Origin: CAYHZL01 sp964361075
GTDB taxonomy: Bacteria > Bacteroidota > Ignavibacteria > UBA10030 > UBA8401
Assembly (NCBI GenBank): GCA_964361075.1
Contig: CAYHZL010000070.1
Location: 1-15,984 of the forward strand
DNA: 15,984 nucleotides
Direction of reading: 5' to 3'
Positions 1 through 7,310 of this stretch are shown in pieces. The position numbers were made by a program, and so were the translations under genes. The notes under the pieces are model-generated. The model was not told the DNA's origin. It did no database searches and saw only the letters and a program-made list of their open reading frames with translations. Each line of letters begins with the position of its first letter. Position 1 is the first letter of the stretch.

Positions 1-66
1 CACGTTCTTGATAAACAAACTCATGGCATCACTTTGTAAATAAGACTTTTTAAAGTTCAACTAACT
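1..66. repeat. Partial copy of a palindromic MITE-like repeat
   Basis: Bases 1-55 are the reverse complement of bases 5437-5491 with a single mismatch (A at 38). Weaker similarity, including the ACTAA end motif at 60-64, continues to about 66. The copy is cut by the window start: only one arm and part of the central loop are present, whereas the copy at 5424-5566 has both arms. It lies directly upstream of the envelope cluster and in opposite orientation to the downstream copy. The two copies are seen in the sequence; the mobile-element nature is inferred. Confidence 0.8.
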
Positions 67-72
67 ACACAG

Positions 73-86
73 TTCGCCGCGGCGAA
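73..86. other. Perfect 14-bp GC-rich palindrome upstream of the envelope cluster
   Basis: TTCGCCGCGGCGAA equals its own reverse complement. It stands out as a GC-only core (SacII-type CCGCGG in the centre) in AT-rich intergenic DNA, 30 bases before the first lipoprotein start. Position and symmetry would suit a dimeric regulator's operator, but it could equally be a remnant of a repeat. No clear -35/-10 pair was recognised around it. Confidence 0.4.
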
Positions 87-116
87 TCAATTTTAATTCT
101 CTCATGGGAGTTGGGT

Positions 117-1400
117 ATGTGTAACAAAATATTTTTCTTTCCTTTTCTGGCTATCACCACTTTCTTTTTTTGTTCGTGCATAGATCGTGAAACTTCCGCA
201 GGCACTGGGAAATTATTACCATATAAAATTATAGGCATTTCCGGTAACTATCAAACAGGAACAGTGGGTACTGTTGCTTCATCAGAATTAAAGGTGCGTG
301 TAATGGATGAAGCCAATCGGCCGATTTCAAAACAGCGTGTCGAATTTTCTATACCCTACGGCAGTGCGAGTGTAAGTGATACAGTTGCAACAACAAATAG
401 TGATGGTTATGCAAAAACAAAAGTTACTTTTGGAACAAAAGCAGATACGATTGAAATTTACGCTACAGTATTAGGATTAAAAGGTTCACCAGTAATTTTC
501 AAATTGCAGTCTGTTCCTTCCGATGTAATTTTGTTAGAGGCAGTAACTCCTGTAACTATTGTTGTTAGAGTTGCTGATGTACAGAAAATCGATGTTCGAG
601 TTATTGATGTGTTCAACAATAATATAAAAGATGCCATTGTTGTTTTCACAGTTAAACCGGGGAATGGTTCGGTTGCTAAATTAAATGTGCTGACGAATTT
701 ACTTGGTATTGCGACCACAACATGGACAATGGATACACTTGTTGGAATAAAGAAACTTGATGTTTCGTTATATGGAAAAACACCAATTCAATTTACTGCA
801 AAAGTATTGCCTGGCGCTGCGGCTACGTTACACACGCTAGCAGGTGTACCGCAATTCGGTTTTGTTAACAAACCGCTCACTGTTCCTTTGCAAATAGCTG
901 TAAAAGATATGTACGGAAATTATCTTGATTCTACCAATGTGCAATTTTCAAGTTATGGAAAACCAAATGTAGCATCATATGAGGATATATACCATGCTTA
1001 CAACGAGATTCCTGCACGTACATATGTTACAGTAGTGCTTGGACCATTTAGTGGTAGTAATAGGTTGGCTGCAACAATGAAACCGGCACCTTCTGTTACA
1101 TTTCAATTTAATGGTTATCAAAAAATTTTCATGGCTGTACCAAGTACTACGAATGGAATTATCCAATTGCATTGGGATATAATAGACAGAAATTCAAGAT
1201 TTAGTAGTTACAAAATTTATCGAAGTACAATTGCAGGCGTATCAACATCAAGCACGTTGCTTTCTACAAATACTGATGAGGAAATAATAAGTTATTCAGA
1301 TTCAACAGCAAGTCCTGGAACAAAATATTTTTATAATCTTTATAATAGCTTTACAAATGGAGAAGCATTTTTTTCTAACGAAGTTTCTATTACACCATAA
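117..1400 (+). CDS. Surface lipoprotein with Ig-like domains and C-terminal fibronectin type III domain
   Basis: This is a predicted lipoprotein of 427 residues. The start is the ATG at 117, six bases after GGGAG (106-110), rather than the in-frame TTG at 111. A hydrophobic Phe-rich leader runs to a lipobox-like Phe-Cys-Ser-Cys with Cys21 as the likely lipidated residue. The mature part reads as repeated beta-sandwich units: bacterial Ig-like (Big_1/invasin type) domains at about 36-131 and 134-230, recognisable by patterns such as VRVMDEANRPI and VRVIDVFNNNI. A divergent third unit (about 233-332, IAVKDMYGNYL) follows, then an FN3 domain (about 336-427, with LHWD, YKIYRS and KYFYNLY). Such domains act as rods or adhesive modules outside the cell. 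It is the first gene of a cluster with two lipoproteins and a TonB-dependent receptor, so an accessory role at the outer membrane is likely. Substrate and exact function are unknown. The coding region looks more AT-rich than the housekeeping genes further right. Confidence 0.8.
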   Translation: MCNKIFFFPFLAITTFFFCSCIDRETSAGTGKLLPYKIIGISGNYQTGTVGTVASSELKVRVMDEANRPISKQRVEFSIPYGSASVSDTVATTNSDGYAKTKVTFGTKADTIEIYATVLGLKGSPVIFKLQSVPSDVILLEAVTPVTIVVRVADVQKIDVRVIDVFNNNIKDAIVVFTVKPGNGSVAKLNVLTNLLGIATTTWTMDTLVGIKKLDVSLYGKTPIQFTAKVLPGAAATLHTLAGVPQFGFVNKPLTVPLQIAVKDMYGNYLDSTNVQFSSYGKPNVASYEDIYHAYNEIPARTYVTVVLGPFSGSNRLAATMKPAPSVTFQFNGYQKIFMAVPSTTNGIIQLHWDIIDRNSRFSSYKIYRSTIAGVSTSSTLLSTNTDEEIISYSDSTASPGTKYFYNLYNSFTNGEAFFSNEVSITP

Positions 1401-1424
1401 GACAAAAGACAATTGGGACGGTTT

Positions 1425-2114
1425 ATGAATTCTAAAATAATATTTTTGATGGCAGTAGTGTCCTCATGTTTTTTTACTGCTTGTGAGGAGACATTGCCGC
1501 CGCGTAATGATCCATCAAATTTTTTTACAACTTCATTAAAAACTTTGTATGTCTACAATACTCCGAAAGAAAACAGTCTATATCTATTTATAGTTGTTAA
1601 AAATAATTACGACGAAACACTTGAAGCAAAAGCAACGATCGAAGGAACATTGCGAATACAATGGAAGCCGCCCGCAGATTATCTGATAAAATTTATAAGT
1701 GAAAAAAATGTGACACTTTCAGTAAAAGACATTTACACAGGTGTAAACAAATATGATGTAGCAAGAGGTACATTGCGTTTGGATCCGGGCGATTCACTTG
1801 TGTTGGGATTTAAATGGGATTTTATGACAGATGACAAGACGGATTTGTTGCTGGCATTTAATTATTCTATAGATAAAGATTGCTACGTTAGGAATAACAG
1901 TGGTAATGCGGAATTTAGAAAAATATCCGAAAAACAGTTATTTGAGATAACGGCAAATGTTAAGGTTTTTACTCAGACAGCAATTTTATATGCGCAACCA
2001 TTACATGTGAACCAATGCTTTGTAAGTCACGATCGTGGCGTGTATGATCCGCAGTTTCATCCATGCGTGCCAATAGATCCGTACAATCCGTGCTCAATAT
2101 TACAATCACGATAG
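1425..2114 (+). CDS. Lipoprotein of unknown family, first of two tandem paralogues
   Basis: I do not recognise this family. The protein has 229 residues; the ATG at 1425 was chosen because GGGA at 1415-1418 sits six bases upstream, whereas the TTG at 1413 has no such site. A hydrophobic leader ends in Phe-Thr-Ala-Cys, giving lipidated Cys20, and the mature protein begins CEETLPPRNDP. The body looks beta-rich. Four further cysteines sit in the second half (153, 198, 214, 223), the last two in the motifs HPC and NPC near the C-terminus. All four have counterparts in the next gene, so disulfides or metal binding are possible. It starts 24 bases after the Ig-like lipoprotein and ends 11 bases before its paralogue. 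The context (TonB-dependent receptor two genes on) points to an outer-membrane or surface lipoprotein that works with that receptor. It lacks the size and alpha-helical character of SusD. Confidence 0.8.
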   Translation: MNSKIIFLMAVVSSCFFTACEETLPPRNDPSNFFTTSLKTLYVYNTPKENSLYLFIVVKNNYDETLEAKATIEGTLRIQWKPPADYLIKFISEKNVTLSVKDIYTGVNKYDVARGTLRLDPGDSLVLGFKWDFMTDDKTDLLLAFNYSIDKDCYVRNNSGNAEFRKISEKQLFEITANVKVFTQTAILYAQPLHVNQCFVSHDRGVYDPQFHPCVPIDPYNPCSILQSR

Positions 2115-2125
2115 AATTGAATAGT

Positions 2126-2809
2126 ATGCACAAGGCAAAAATATTTTTTGTAACAATCTACTTCATGTTACTTTTCTGCGGTTGCGAAGAGACATTGCCG
2201 CCGCGTAATGACCCGACAAATTTTTTTACTACATCAGTGCAAACTGTTTATAAGTATAATGAGCCGAAAGAAAATAGTATGTATGTGTATATTATCATTA
2301 AAAACAATTATGATGAAACGTTAGAAGCGAAAGCCGCGATAGAAGGGACATTACGTATAAAATGGAATCCTCCCGAATATGATCCGGTAAAATTTATTCC
2401 TGAAAAAAATGTAAAACTTACGGCACAACACATTCTCTCCAAAAATTATAATGCCGCCACAGGTTCGATACTTTTTAATCCCGGCGATTCTATAGTATTT
2501 TTATATCAATGGAATTTTGTTACGGATGATAATACAGATTTAATGTATCAATTTAAAAGTTTAATTGACCGTGATTGTTTAGTTCGAAATAACATGGGTG
2601 ATGCCGTGTATAGAAGAATTACTGAAAGACAATTATTTGAAATTTCAGCCAATATAAAAATCTTCACACAATCAGCAATATTGTACGCACAACCGTTGAA
2701 AGTGAGTCAATGCGTTGGAACTCATAATTATGGCGTCTATGATCCGAAACTTCATCCGTGCAAGCCAATTGATCCGAACAATCCGTGTTCATTATTACAA
2801 TCACCTTAG
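2126..2809 (+). CDS. Lipoprotein of unknown family, second of two tandem paralogues
   Basis: This protein of 227 residues is clearly a paralogue of the preceding gene. The leader ends Phe-Cys-Gly-Cys with Cys20 lipidated, and the mature N-terminus CEETLPPRNDP is identical. Long conserved blocks follow (NNYDETLEAKA, EGTLRI.W.PP, AILYAQPL, GVYDP, HPC.PIDP.NPCS.LQS). Cysteines 151, 196, 212 and 221 match those of the neighbour. The start at 2126 was chosen because it gives a proper signal peptide aligned residue for residue at the lipobox with the first copy; an earlier in-frame start would overlap the previous gene and bury the leader. No strong ribosome-binding site is visible, so translational coupling to the gene 11 bases upstream is plausible. 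The receptor gene begins 10 bases after its stop. The function is unknown. Divergence outside the conserved blocks suggests that the two copies are not redundant. Confidence 0.82.
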   Translation: MHKAKIFFVTIYFMLLFCGCEETLPPRNDPTNFFTTSVQTVYKYNEPKENSMYVYIIIKNNYDETLEAKAAIEGTLRIKWNPPEYDPVKFIPEKNVKLTAQHILSKNYNAATGSILFNPGDSIVFLYQWNFVTDDNTDLMYQFKSLIDRDCLVRNNMGDAVYRRITERQLFEISANIKIFTQSAILYAQPLKVSQCVGTHNYGVYDPKLHPCKPIDPNNPCSLLQSP

Positions 2810-2819
2810 ATTAAAAATT

Positions 2820-5351
2820 ATGAACCGAACAAAAATATTTTTTGCGTTGCTCATTGTTGCAAGCCATCATTTTTTATTTGCCGGCACGGCAGGAATGCTT
2901 GATGGCAGAGTGATTGATAAATCTACAAAACAGCCGCTCATTGCGGTGAATATTCAAATTGTTGGTACAACAACCGGTGGTATTACAGATGAGGAAGGAT
3001 ATTACCAAATAAATAATATTCGCGCCGGTATTTATGATGTAAAATTTTCGATGGTCGGTTACAAAACAGTAACGATGAAAAAAGTGAACATCCTTGCCGA
3101 TCTTCGCACTCGCTTGGATGTTGATATGGAAACATCATCAGTTGAAATGCAGGATGTTGTTATTGTTGCGAAGAAGCCGCTCATTCAAAAAGATCAGCCG
3201 TTCACTGCTTTTTCCCTCAGCGAAATAAAATTGGAAAAACTTCCCATCTCTACATTTCAAGAAGTGATAGCGTTGCAGCCGGGTGTTACAATGGAAGGAA
3301 ATGTGCGTGGAGGAAAAACAAATGAGGTGCTCTTCTTAATAGACGGCGTTCCTGTGCAGGATTATATCGGCGGAGGTCTTGGTGCAGAATTGCCGCGAAG
3401 TTCTATTGGCGGGATGACAATTTTCACCGGCGGTTTTGAAGCAGAGTACGGTAATGCAATGTCCGCCATTGTTAATGTTGTAACAAAGAGAGGTGATAAT
3501 AATTTCGAGTATGGTATTCGTTTTGAAAAAGATAATTGGGTTCCTTCGAAATGGAATAAACAAACTGACCGATACAATGAAGCCGAACTTTTTGCACGCG
3601 GACCAATTCTGAAAGATAAATTATTTTTTTTGCAGTCAATTATTTTGCGCGCACACGATACACGGTGGTGGCAAGATATGCAGACATTTTTTCCTGCGCC
3701 GAACAACAAAGAGCTCACCGGTTTTTCAAAAGTTGACTACTATGCCACACCAACGCTGCATCTAAGTTTACAAGGGATGTACTCGTTTCATCAATTTTAT
3801 GATTATGAATTTAGCTGGCGTTACAATCTTGATGGACTGCCGAAGCGTTCAAAAAATTCTATTCGCGCTATCCTCAGCGCCACACAAACCATTTCGGATA
3901 ATTCATCATTGTCGCTGAGTGTGAGTCGGTTCTATTTGCAGAATCGAATCGGCGTCGGTAAAAAAGCAGATGTAAACTTAGAACCGTATCGCTATGATTT
4001 ATTTTTACGGTACATCATCGGCGGCGAAAAAAACTGGTGGGCGAATACACAGCAACTTATTCACAATGTGAAAAGTGAATTCACATCGCAGGTAGATAAA
4101 GCACAATTATTTAAAGCGGGGTTCGAAGTAAATGTGTATGAAATTTTTAATGATGTTGTAAAATTTGAACCGCAGAAAACCTATTTTGGAAAAACATTGG
4201 AAAATGCACCGCTGCTGAATTACAGCAATACGTACGATTATTTCCCTCGTTCCGGCAGTGCGTTCATTCAAGACAAGATTCAATTTTCGCGCGATGGTTC
4301 AATTTTAAGTGTTGGTGTGCGATGGGATTTTCTTGATGCACGCGCACAGCGCCCCATTGTAGAATTTATTCCAACCAGCAATGACGAGTTTCAACAAATA
4401 GTTACAGGTACCGCAAAATCATCGTTCAAACAACAATTCAGTCCGCGTTTGGCATTTGCTGCGCCGATGGGACCTTCGAGTATGTTTTTTGTAAACTTCG
4501 GGCACTATTTTCAATTTCCGTTGTTTGAATATCTATACTCGGGAACAAATCCGGCACAACTTCGCAGCGGAGCAAAAAATGTGTTGTCAGGAAATCCCGA
4601 TTTGCTTCCGGAGCGAACTATTGCATGGGAAATTGGATACAAGCACGCGATAGATGAAAATTTTGTCGGCTCGTTAACGTACTTCAGAAAAAATATGCAG
4701 AATCAAATTGATTCGAAGACGCTTATTCCGTTCGACAGCAAAGCGGCCGGCGATTATGGTTTTGCGCAATACGTGAACAATGCAGAAGCAGATGCAACCG
4801 GACTTGAATTTGTTATTGGACGCGAGCACGACGATAAAATTTCGGGAAGTATTTCATATACATATATGGTAACGGAAGGCACAAGCGAAATGGCGAACCA
4901 ATCAATTAACTTGGCGCAGTGGGGCTTTCCGATAAAGTCAACTGCGTTTCCATTGAGTTGGGACCAACGTCATACTGTGAAAATGGATGCTGAAATAAAA
5001 TTGCCATTCAACATTCAAACAAATTTAATTGTGTGGTATAATACCGGTAAACCGTACACATTTTTTCCAACGCGCGATGGTTTTACATCAATTGATTCGA
5101 CCAAAGATTTTGTACCGAATAATGCACGCATGAACAGTATTCTTTTTGCCAATCTTAAATTTTCCCGCCGGTTTGAATTTGGCGAACAACAAACGTACTC
5201 CGTTACTGTGTATGCGGATGCTCGCAATCTATTCAATACAAAAAATGTTCGTTGGATAGATTCAAACGGTCGCATTGGCGGAGAACTTTCTGATCCGAGC
5301 GCGTATTATGATCTGCGGCGGGTGCGAGTTGGTGCAACACTTGATTTTTAA
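2820..5351 (+). CDS. TonB-dependent outer-membrane receptor with N-terminal carboxypeptidase-like domain
   Basis: This is an 843-residue outer-membrane transporter energised by the TonB-ExbBD complex of the inner membrane. A signal peptide (about 1-21, ending LFAG) precedes a carboxypeptidase-regulatory-like beta-sandwich (about 27-104, with LDGRVIDKSTKQPL, TDEEGYYQINNI and VGYKTV). A short stretch with a possible TonB box (DVVIVAKKPL, about 112-121) follows. Next comes the plug (about 140-225, with LQPGV, LIDGVPV and GGFEAEYGNAMSAIVNVVTK), then the beta-barrel to the terminal Phe843, the usual outer-membrane insertion signal. The start at 2820 yields this leader; upstream in-frame codons overlap the previous lipoprotein gene. 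No SusD partner is adjacent; instead it follows two paralogous lipoproteins by 10 bases, so these are its likely partners. The substrate cannot be read from the sequence. Siderophore, glycan, peptide or cofactor uptake are all possible, as is a non-transport role. Confidence 0.93.
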   Translation: MNRTKIFFALLIVASHHFLFAGTAGMLDGRVIDKSTKQPLIAVNIQIVGTTTGGITDEEGYYQINNIRAGIYDVKFSMVGYKTVTMKKVNILADLRTRLDVDMETSSVEMQDVVIVAKKPLIQKDQPFTAFSLSEIKLEKLPISTFQEVIALQPGVTMEGNVRGGKTNEVLFLIDGVPVQDYIGGGLGAELPRSSIGGMTIFTGGFEAEYGNAMSAIVNVVTKRGDNNFEYGIRFEKDNWVPSKWNKQTDRYNEAELFARGPILKDKLFFLQSIILRAHDTRWWQDMQTFFPAPNNKELTGFSKVDYYATPTLHLSLQGMYSFHQFYDYEFSWRYNLDGLPKRSKNSIRAILSATQTISDNSSLSLSVSRFYLQNRIGVGKKADVNLEPYRYDLFLRYIIGGEKNWWANTQQLIHNVKSEFTSQVDKAQLFKAGFEVNVYEIFNDVVKFEPQKTYFGKTLENAPLLNYSNTYDYFPRSGSAFIQDKIQFSRDGSILSVGVRWDFLDARAQRPIVEFIPTSNDEFQQIVTGTAKSSFKQQFSPRLAFAAPMGPSSMFFVNFGHYFQFPLFEYLYSGTNPAQLRSGAKNVLSGNPDLLPERTIAWEIGYKHAIDENFVGSLTYFRKNMQNQIDSKTLIPFDSKAAGDYGFAQYVNNAEADATGLEFVIGREHDDKISGSISYTYMVTEGTSEMANQSINLAQWGFPIKSTAFPLSWDQRHTVKMDAEIKLPFNIQTNLIVWYNTGKPYTFFPTRDGFTSIDSTKDFVPNNARMNSILFANLKFSRRFEFGEQQTYSVTVYADARNLFNTKNVRWIDSNGRIGGELSDPSAYYDLRRVRVGATLDF

Positions 5352-5658
5352 TTGCGTAAAAGATGTAACGTTATTATTGATGAAAATTGCACTATCTTGA
5401 TTTTGTCGGCAATTCTTACGTTCTTAATTAGTCATCCTTTAAAAAGTCTTATTCACAAAGTGATGCCATGAGTTTGTTTATCAAGAACGTGAAAATTTGA
5501 ATTATTTCTGAATCATTTTATTACACTCATGGCATCACTCGCATTTTTTAAGACTCAACTAATTAAAGAGTAGAGTGAAAAATATCACGGCTCTTGAAAT
5601 TAAAAGTTATTAAATTTCTGTACAATGAACTATGAAAAAGGATGTTAGGAGTATTATT
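5352..5658. other. Intergenic stretch between receptor and protease genes
   Basis: These 307 bases carry no convincing gene. They hold the complete palindromic repeat (5424-5566, listed separately) and, just before the protease start, the ribosome-binding site AGGAG at 5647-5651. No canonical terminator with a T-tract was found after the receptor gene; the repeat's stem-loop may serve that purpose. A TTGAAA (5594-5599) and a TACAAT (5621-5626) are present but 21 bases apart, too far for a standard sigma-70 promoter. Confidence 0.6.
5424..5566. repeat. Complete palindromic MITE-like element
   Basis: The element is a 143-bp imperfect inverted repeat. The outer ends are TTAATTAGT (5424-5432) and ACTAATTAA (5558-5566). 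The middle arms are AGTCTTA (5445-5451) and TAAGACT (5549-5555). The inner arms AGTGATGCCATGAGT (5459-5473) and ACTCATGGCATCACT (5525-5539) are a perfect 15-bp match around an AT-rich loop of 51 bases. It has no coding capacity. A near-identical 55-bp segment occurs inverted at 1-55, so this is a repeated sequence and not a chance hairpin. If the outer TTAA on each side is a target duplication, the element would be bounded by TTAGT...ACTAA; that is inference. It might also stop or buffer transcription after the receptor gene. Confidence 0.78.
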
Positions 5659-6729
5659 ATGAAAAAACGGTTTTCCATTCCTGTTGTTATTGTGTTGTTA
5701 GTCGGTGCATTTGTAGGAGGAATTCAACTCAACGTGCTGATTTCCGGCGACAATATTTATGAACAACTCGGCAAATTAAAAGATGTTTTAAGTATCACTG
5801 AAAAATATTACGTGGATGATGTTGATACGCAAAAATTAACTGATGCCGCAGTGAACGGAATGTTGAGCAATCTTGATCCGCATTCAGTGTATATTCAACC
5901 GGAACAATTGAAAAAAGTAAACGAAGAATTTAAAGGAAAATTTGAAGGCATTGGTGTTTCGTTTGCGGTTGTGAATGATACAATTACTGTTGTTGAAACG
6001 ATTGGCGGCGGACCGAGTGCGCTCATCGGTATTTTTTCGAACGATAAAATTGTAAAAATTGACGGCAAGAGTTCTATTGGTTTTACCAATGACCAAGTAA
6101 TGAAAGGATTGAAAGGTCCGAAAGGAACAAAAGTTGCTGTGAGCATCAAGCGTGTCGGCATAAAAGAGTTACTCGAATTTGAAATTGTGCGTGATGTGAT
6201 TCCGCTGTATAGTGTTGATGCTTCAACGATGATTGAACATGGTGTGGGATATATCAGTGTTTCAAAATTTTCTGAAACAACAAATAACGAAATGCTTGCT
6301 GCATTACAAAAGTTAAAATCGCAAGGGATGAAAAAACTCGTTCTCGATTTGAGAGCAAACCCCGGCGGATATTTAGACCAAGCGGTGAAAATGGCAGATT
6401 TATTTTTGGATTCCGATACAAAAGGAAATCCGCGCAAGGTTGTGTACACCAAAGGACGCCGGACAGAATTTAACGAAGAATATTTTGCTTCCAGCGGCAG
6501 TGAATTTGAAAAAACACCGCTCATTGTTCTCATCTCAAATGGTTCGGCATCGGCGAGTGAAATTGTTTCCGGTGCAATACAAGATTGGGATAGAGGACTG
6601 ATTGTTGGTGAAACAAGTTTTGGCAAAGGGTTAGTGCAACGTCAATTTGATTTGGCTGATCGTTCCGCATTCCGTTTAACAATTGCGCGCTACTACACGC
6701 CGAGCGGTCGTTTAATTCAACGCGCATAA
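5659..6729 (+). CDS. S41 C-terminal processing peptidase, catalytic part, ended by an in-frame TAA
   Basis: This is a serine protease of the CtpA/Prc family that cleaves periplasmic or envelope proteins near their C-termini. The start at 5659 has AGGAG (5647-5651) seven bases upstream; the ATG at 5632 lacks one. Of 356 residues, 5-28 form a membrane anchor or signal segment. The region EKYYVDDVD...NLDPHSVYI (about 48-79) is the usual N-terminal part, and the PDZ domain covers about 90-170 (FEGIGVSF, GGGPSALIGI, DKIVKIDG). The catalytic core follows, with LRANPGGYLDQAV, NGSASASE (Ser298) and FGKG (Lys323), 25 residues apart as in Prc. Translation stops right after YYTPSGRLIQRA, where family members continue with a Tyr and an acidic/basic linker. 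The next 182 codons in the same frame encode the missing C-terminus. The truncated product keeps both catalytic residues but loses the conserved GGGGITPD strand, so its activity is doubtful. It is the first gene of a group with DUF3108, carbonic anhydrase and hydrolase genes. Confidence 0.88.
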   Translation: MKKRFSIPVVIVLLVGAFVGGIQLNVLISGDNIYEQLGKLKDVLSITEKYYVDDVDTQKLTDAAVNGMLSNLDPHSVYIQPEQLKKVNEEFKGKFEGIGVSFAVVNDTITVVETIGGGPSALIGIFSNDKIVKIDGKSSIGFTNDQVMKGLKGPKGTKVAVSIKRVGIKELLEFEIVRDVIPLYSVDASTMIEHGVGYISVSKFSETTNNEMLAALQKLKSQGMKKLVLDLRANPGGYLDQAVKMADLFLDSDTKGNPRKVVYTKGRRTEFNEEYFASSGSEFEKTPLIVLISNGSASASEIVSGAIQDWDRGLIVGETSFGKGLVQRQFDLADRSAFRLTIARYYTPSGRLIQRA

Positions 6730-7278
6730 TCCCCACGCAAAGATAAAAACCAACGCGAAGCGTTTGAGCGCGAAGAACTTGAAGGCGAGAATATCGAACA
6801 CAAAGAAGAAAGCGACAGCACGCGCCCGAAATTTCAAACGGCAGCAGGTAGAACAATTTATGGCGGCGGCGGTATTACACCGGATTATATTGTAAAACCG
6901 GGTAATGCAACAGCGTTTACCACAGCAATCTTCCGAAGAAATTTATTTTATGAATACACAACGAAATATTTGAATCAACATACGGAAGAAATTAAAACGA
7001 ACTACAAAGGCAGCTTTGAAACGTTCAATAAAAATTTTACTGTTACTGATGCGATGCTCGCGGAGTTTCTTGATTTTGTAAAAGAGAAAAAAGTTGAATT
7101 CAAAGAAGATCAGTACACCAAAGATAAGGATTTTATTCAATCGCGTTTGAAAGCATACATCGCACGAAATTTTTGGGGTAATGATGGTTGGTATCCGATT
7201 GTGTTATCCATTGACAATCAATTAAAAAAAGCGCTTTCGTTATTTCCGGAGGCAGAAAAAATAGCTCACCTTAATTAG
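6730..7278 (+). pseudogene. C-terminal part of the S41 peptidase, cut off by an in-frame stop
   Basis: This stretch is in the same frame as the upstream protease and is open for 182 codons up to the TAG at 7276-7278. It begins SPRKDKNQREAFEREELE and contains GRTIYGGGGITPDYIV, a motif that belongs to the S41 fold just after the active-site Lys region. A helical tail rich in Lys/Glu follows. Reading the TAA at 6727-6729 as a sense codon (TAT or TAC, Tyr, would fit the family) gives an uninterrupted protein of 539 residues from 5659. There is no frameshift and no sign of decay, so the lesion is a single substitution: a recent nonsense mutation, a sequencing or assembly error, or less likely read-through. 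Internal starts such as the TTG at 6970 have no ribosome-binding site, and a separate gene here is unlikely. Confidence 0.8.
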
Positions 7279-7310
7279 CATGTACATTTTATGAAAGGGA
7301 AGGGATTACT

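Noticed and set aside
5594..5626. TTGAAA and TACAAT as a promoter for the protease gene
   Set aside because: The 21-base spacing is too long for a standard sigma-70 promoter, and no alternative -35 box at 16-18 bases was found.
5895..6626. Long open frame on the minus strand (about 243 codons) across the protease gene
   Set aside because: It lies entirely opposite the conserved S41 coding region, encodes no recognisable domain and has no ribosome-binding site; it is a codon-bias shadow.
6727..6729. Alternative genetic code or programmed read-through at the TAA
   Set aside because: Other genes in the window end normally at TAA, and no read-through signal was recognised; mutation or base error is simpler.
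6970..7278. Independent small gene after the protease
   Set aside because: It is in frame with the protease, starts at a TTG without a ribosome-binding site, and is preceded by an uninterrupted protease-like frame from 6730.
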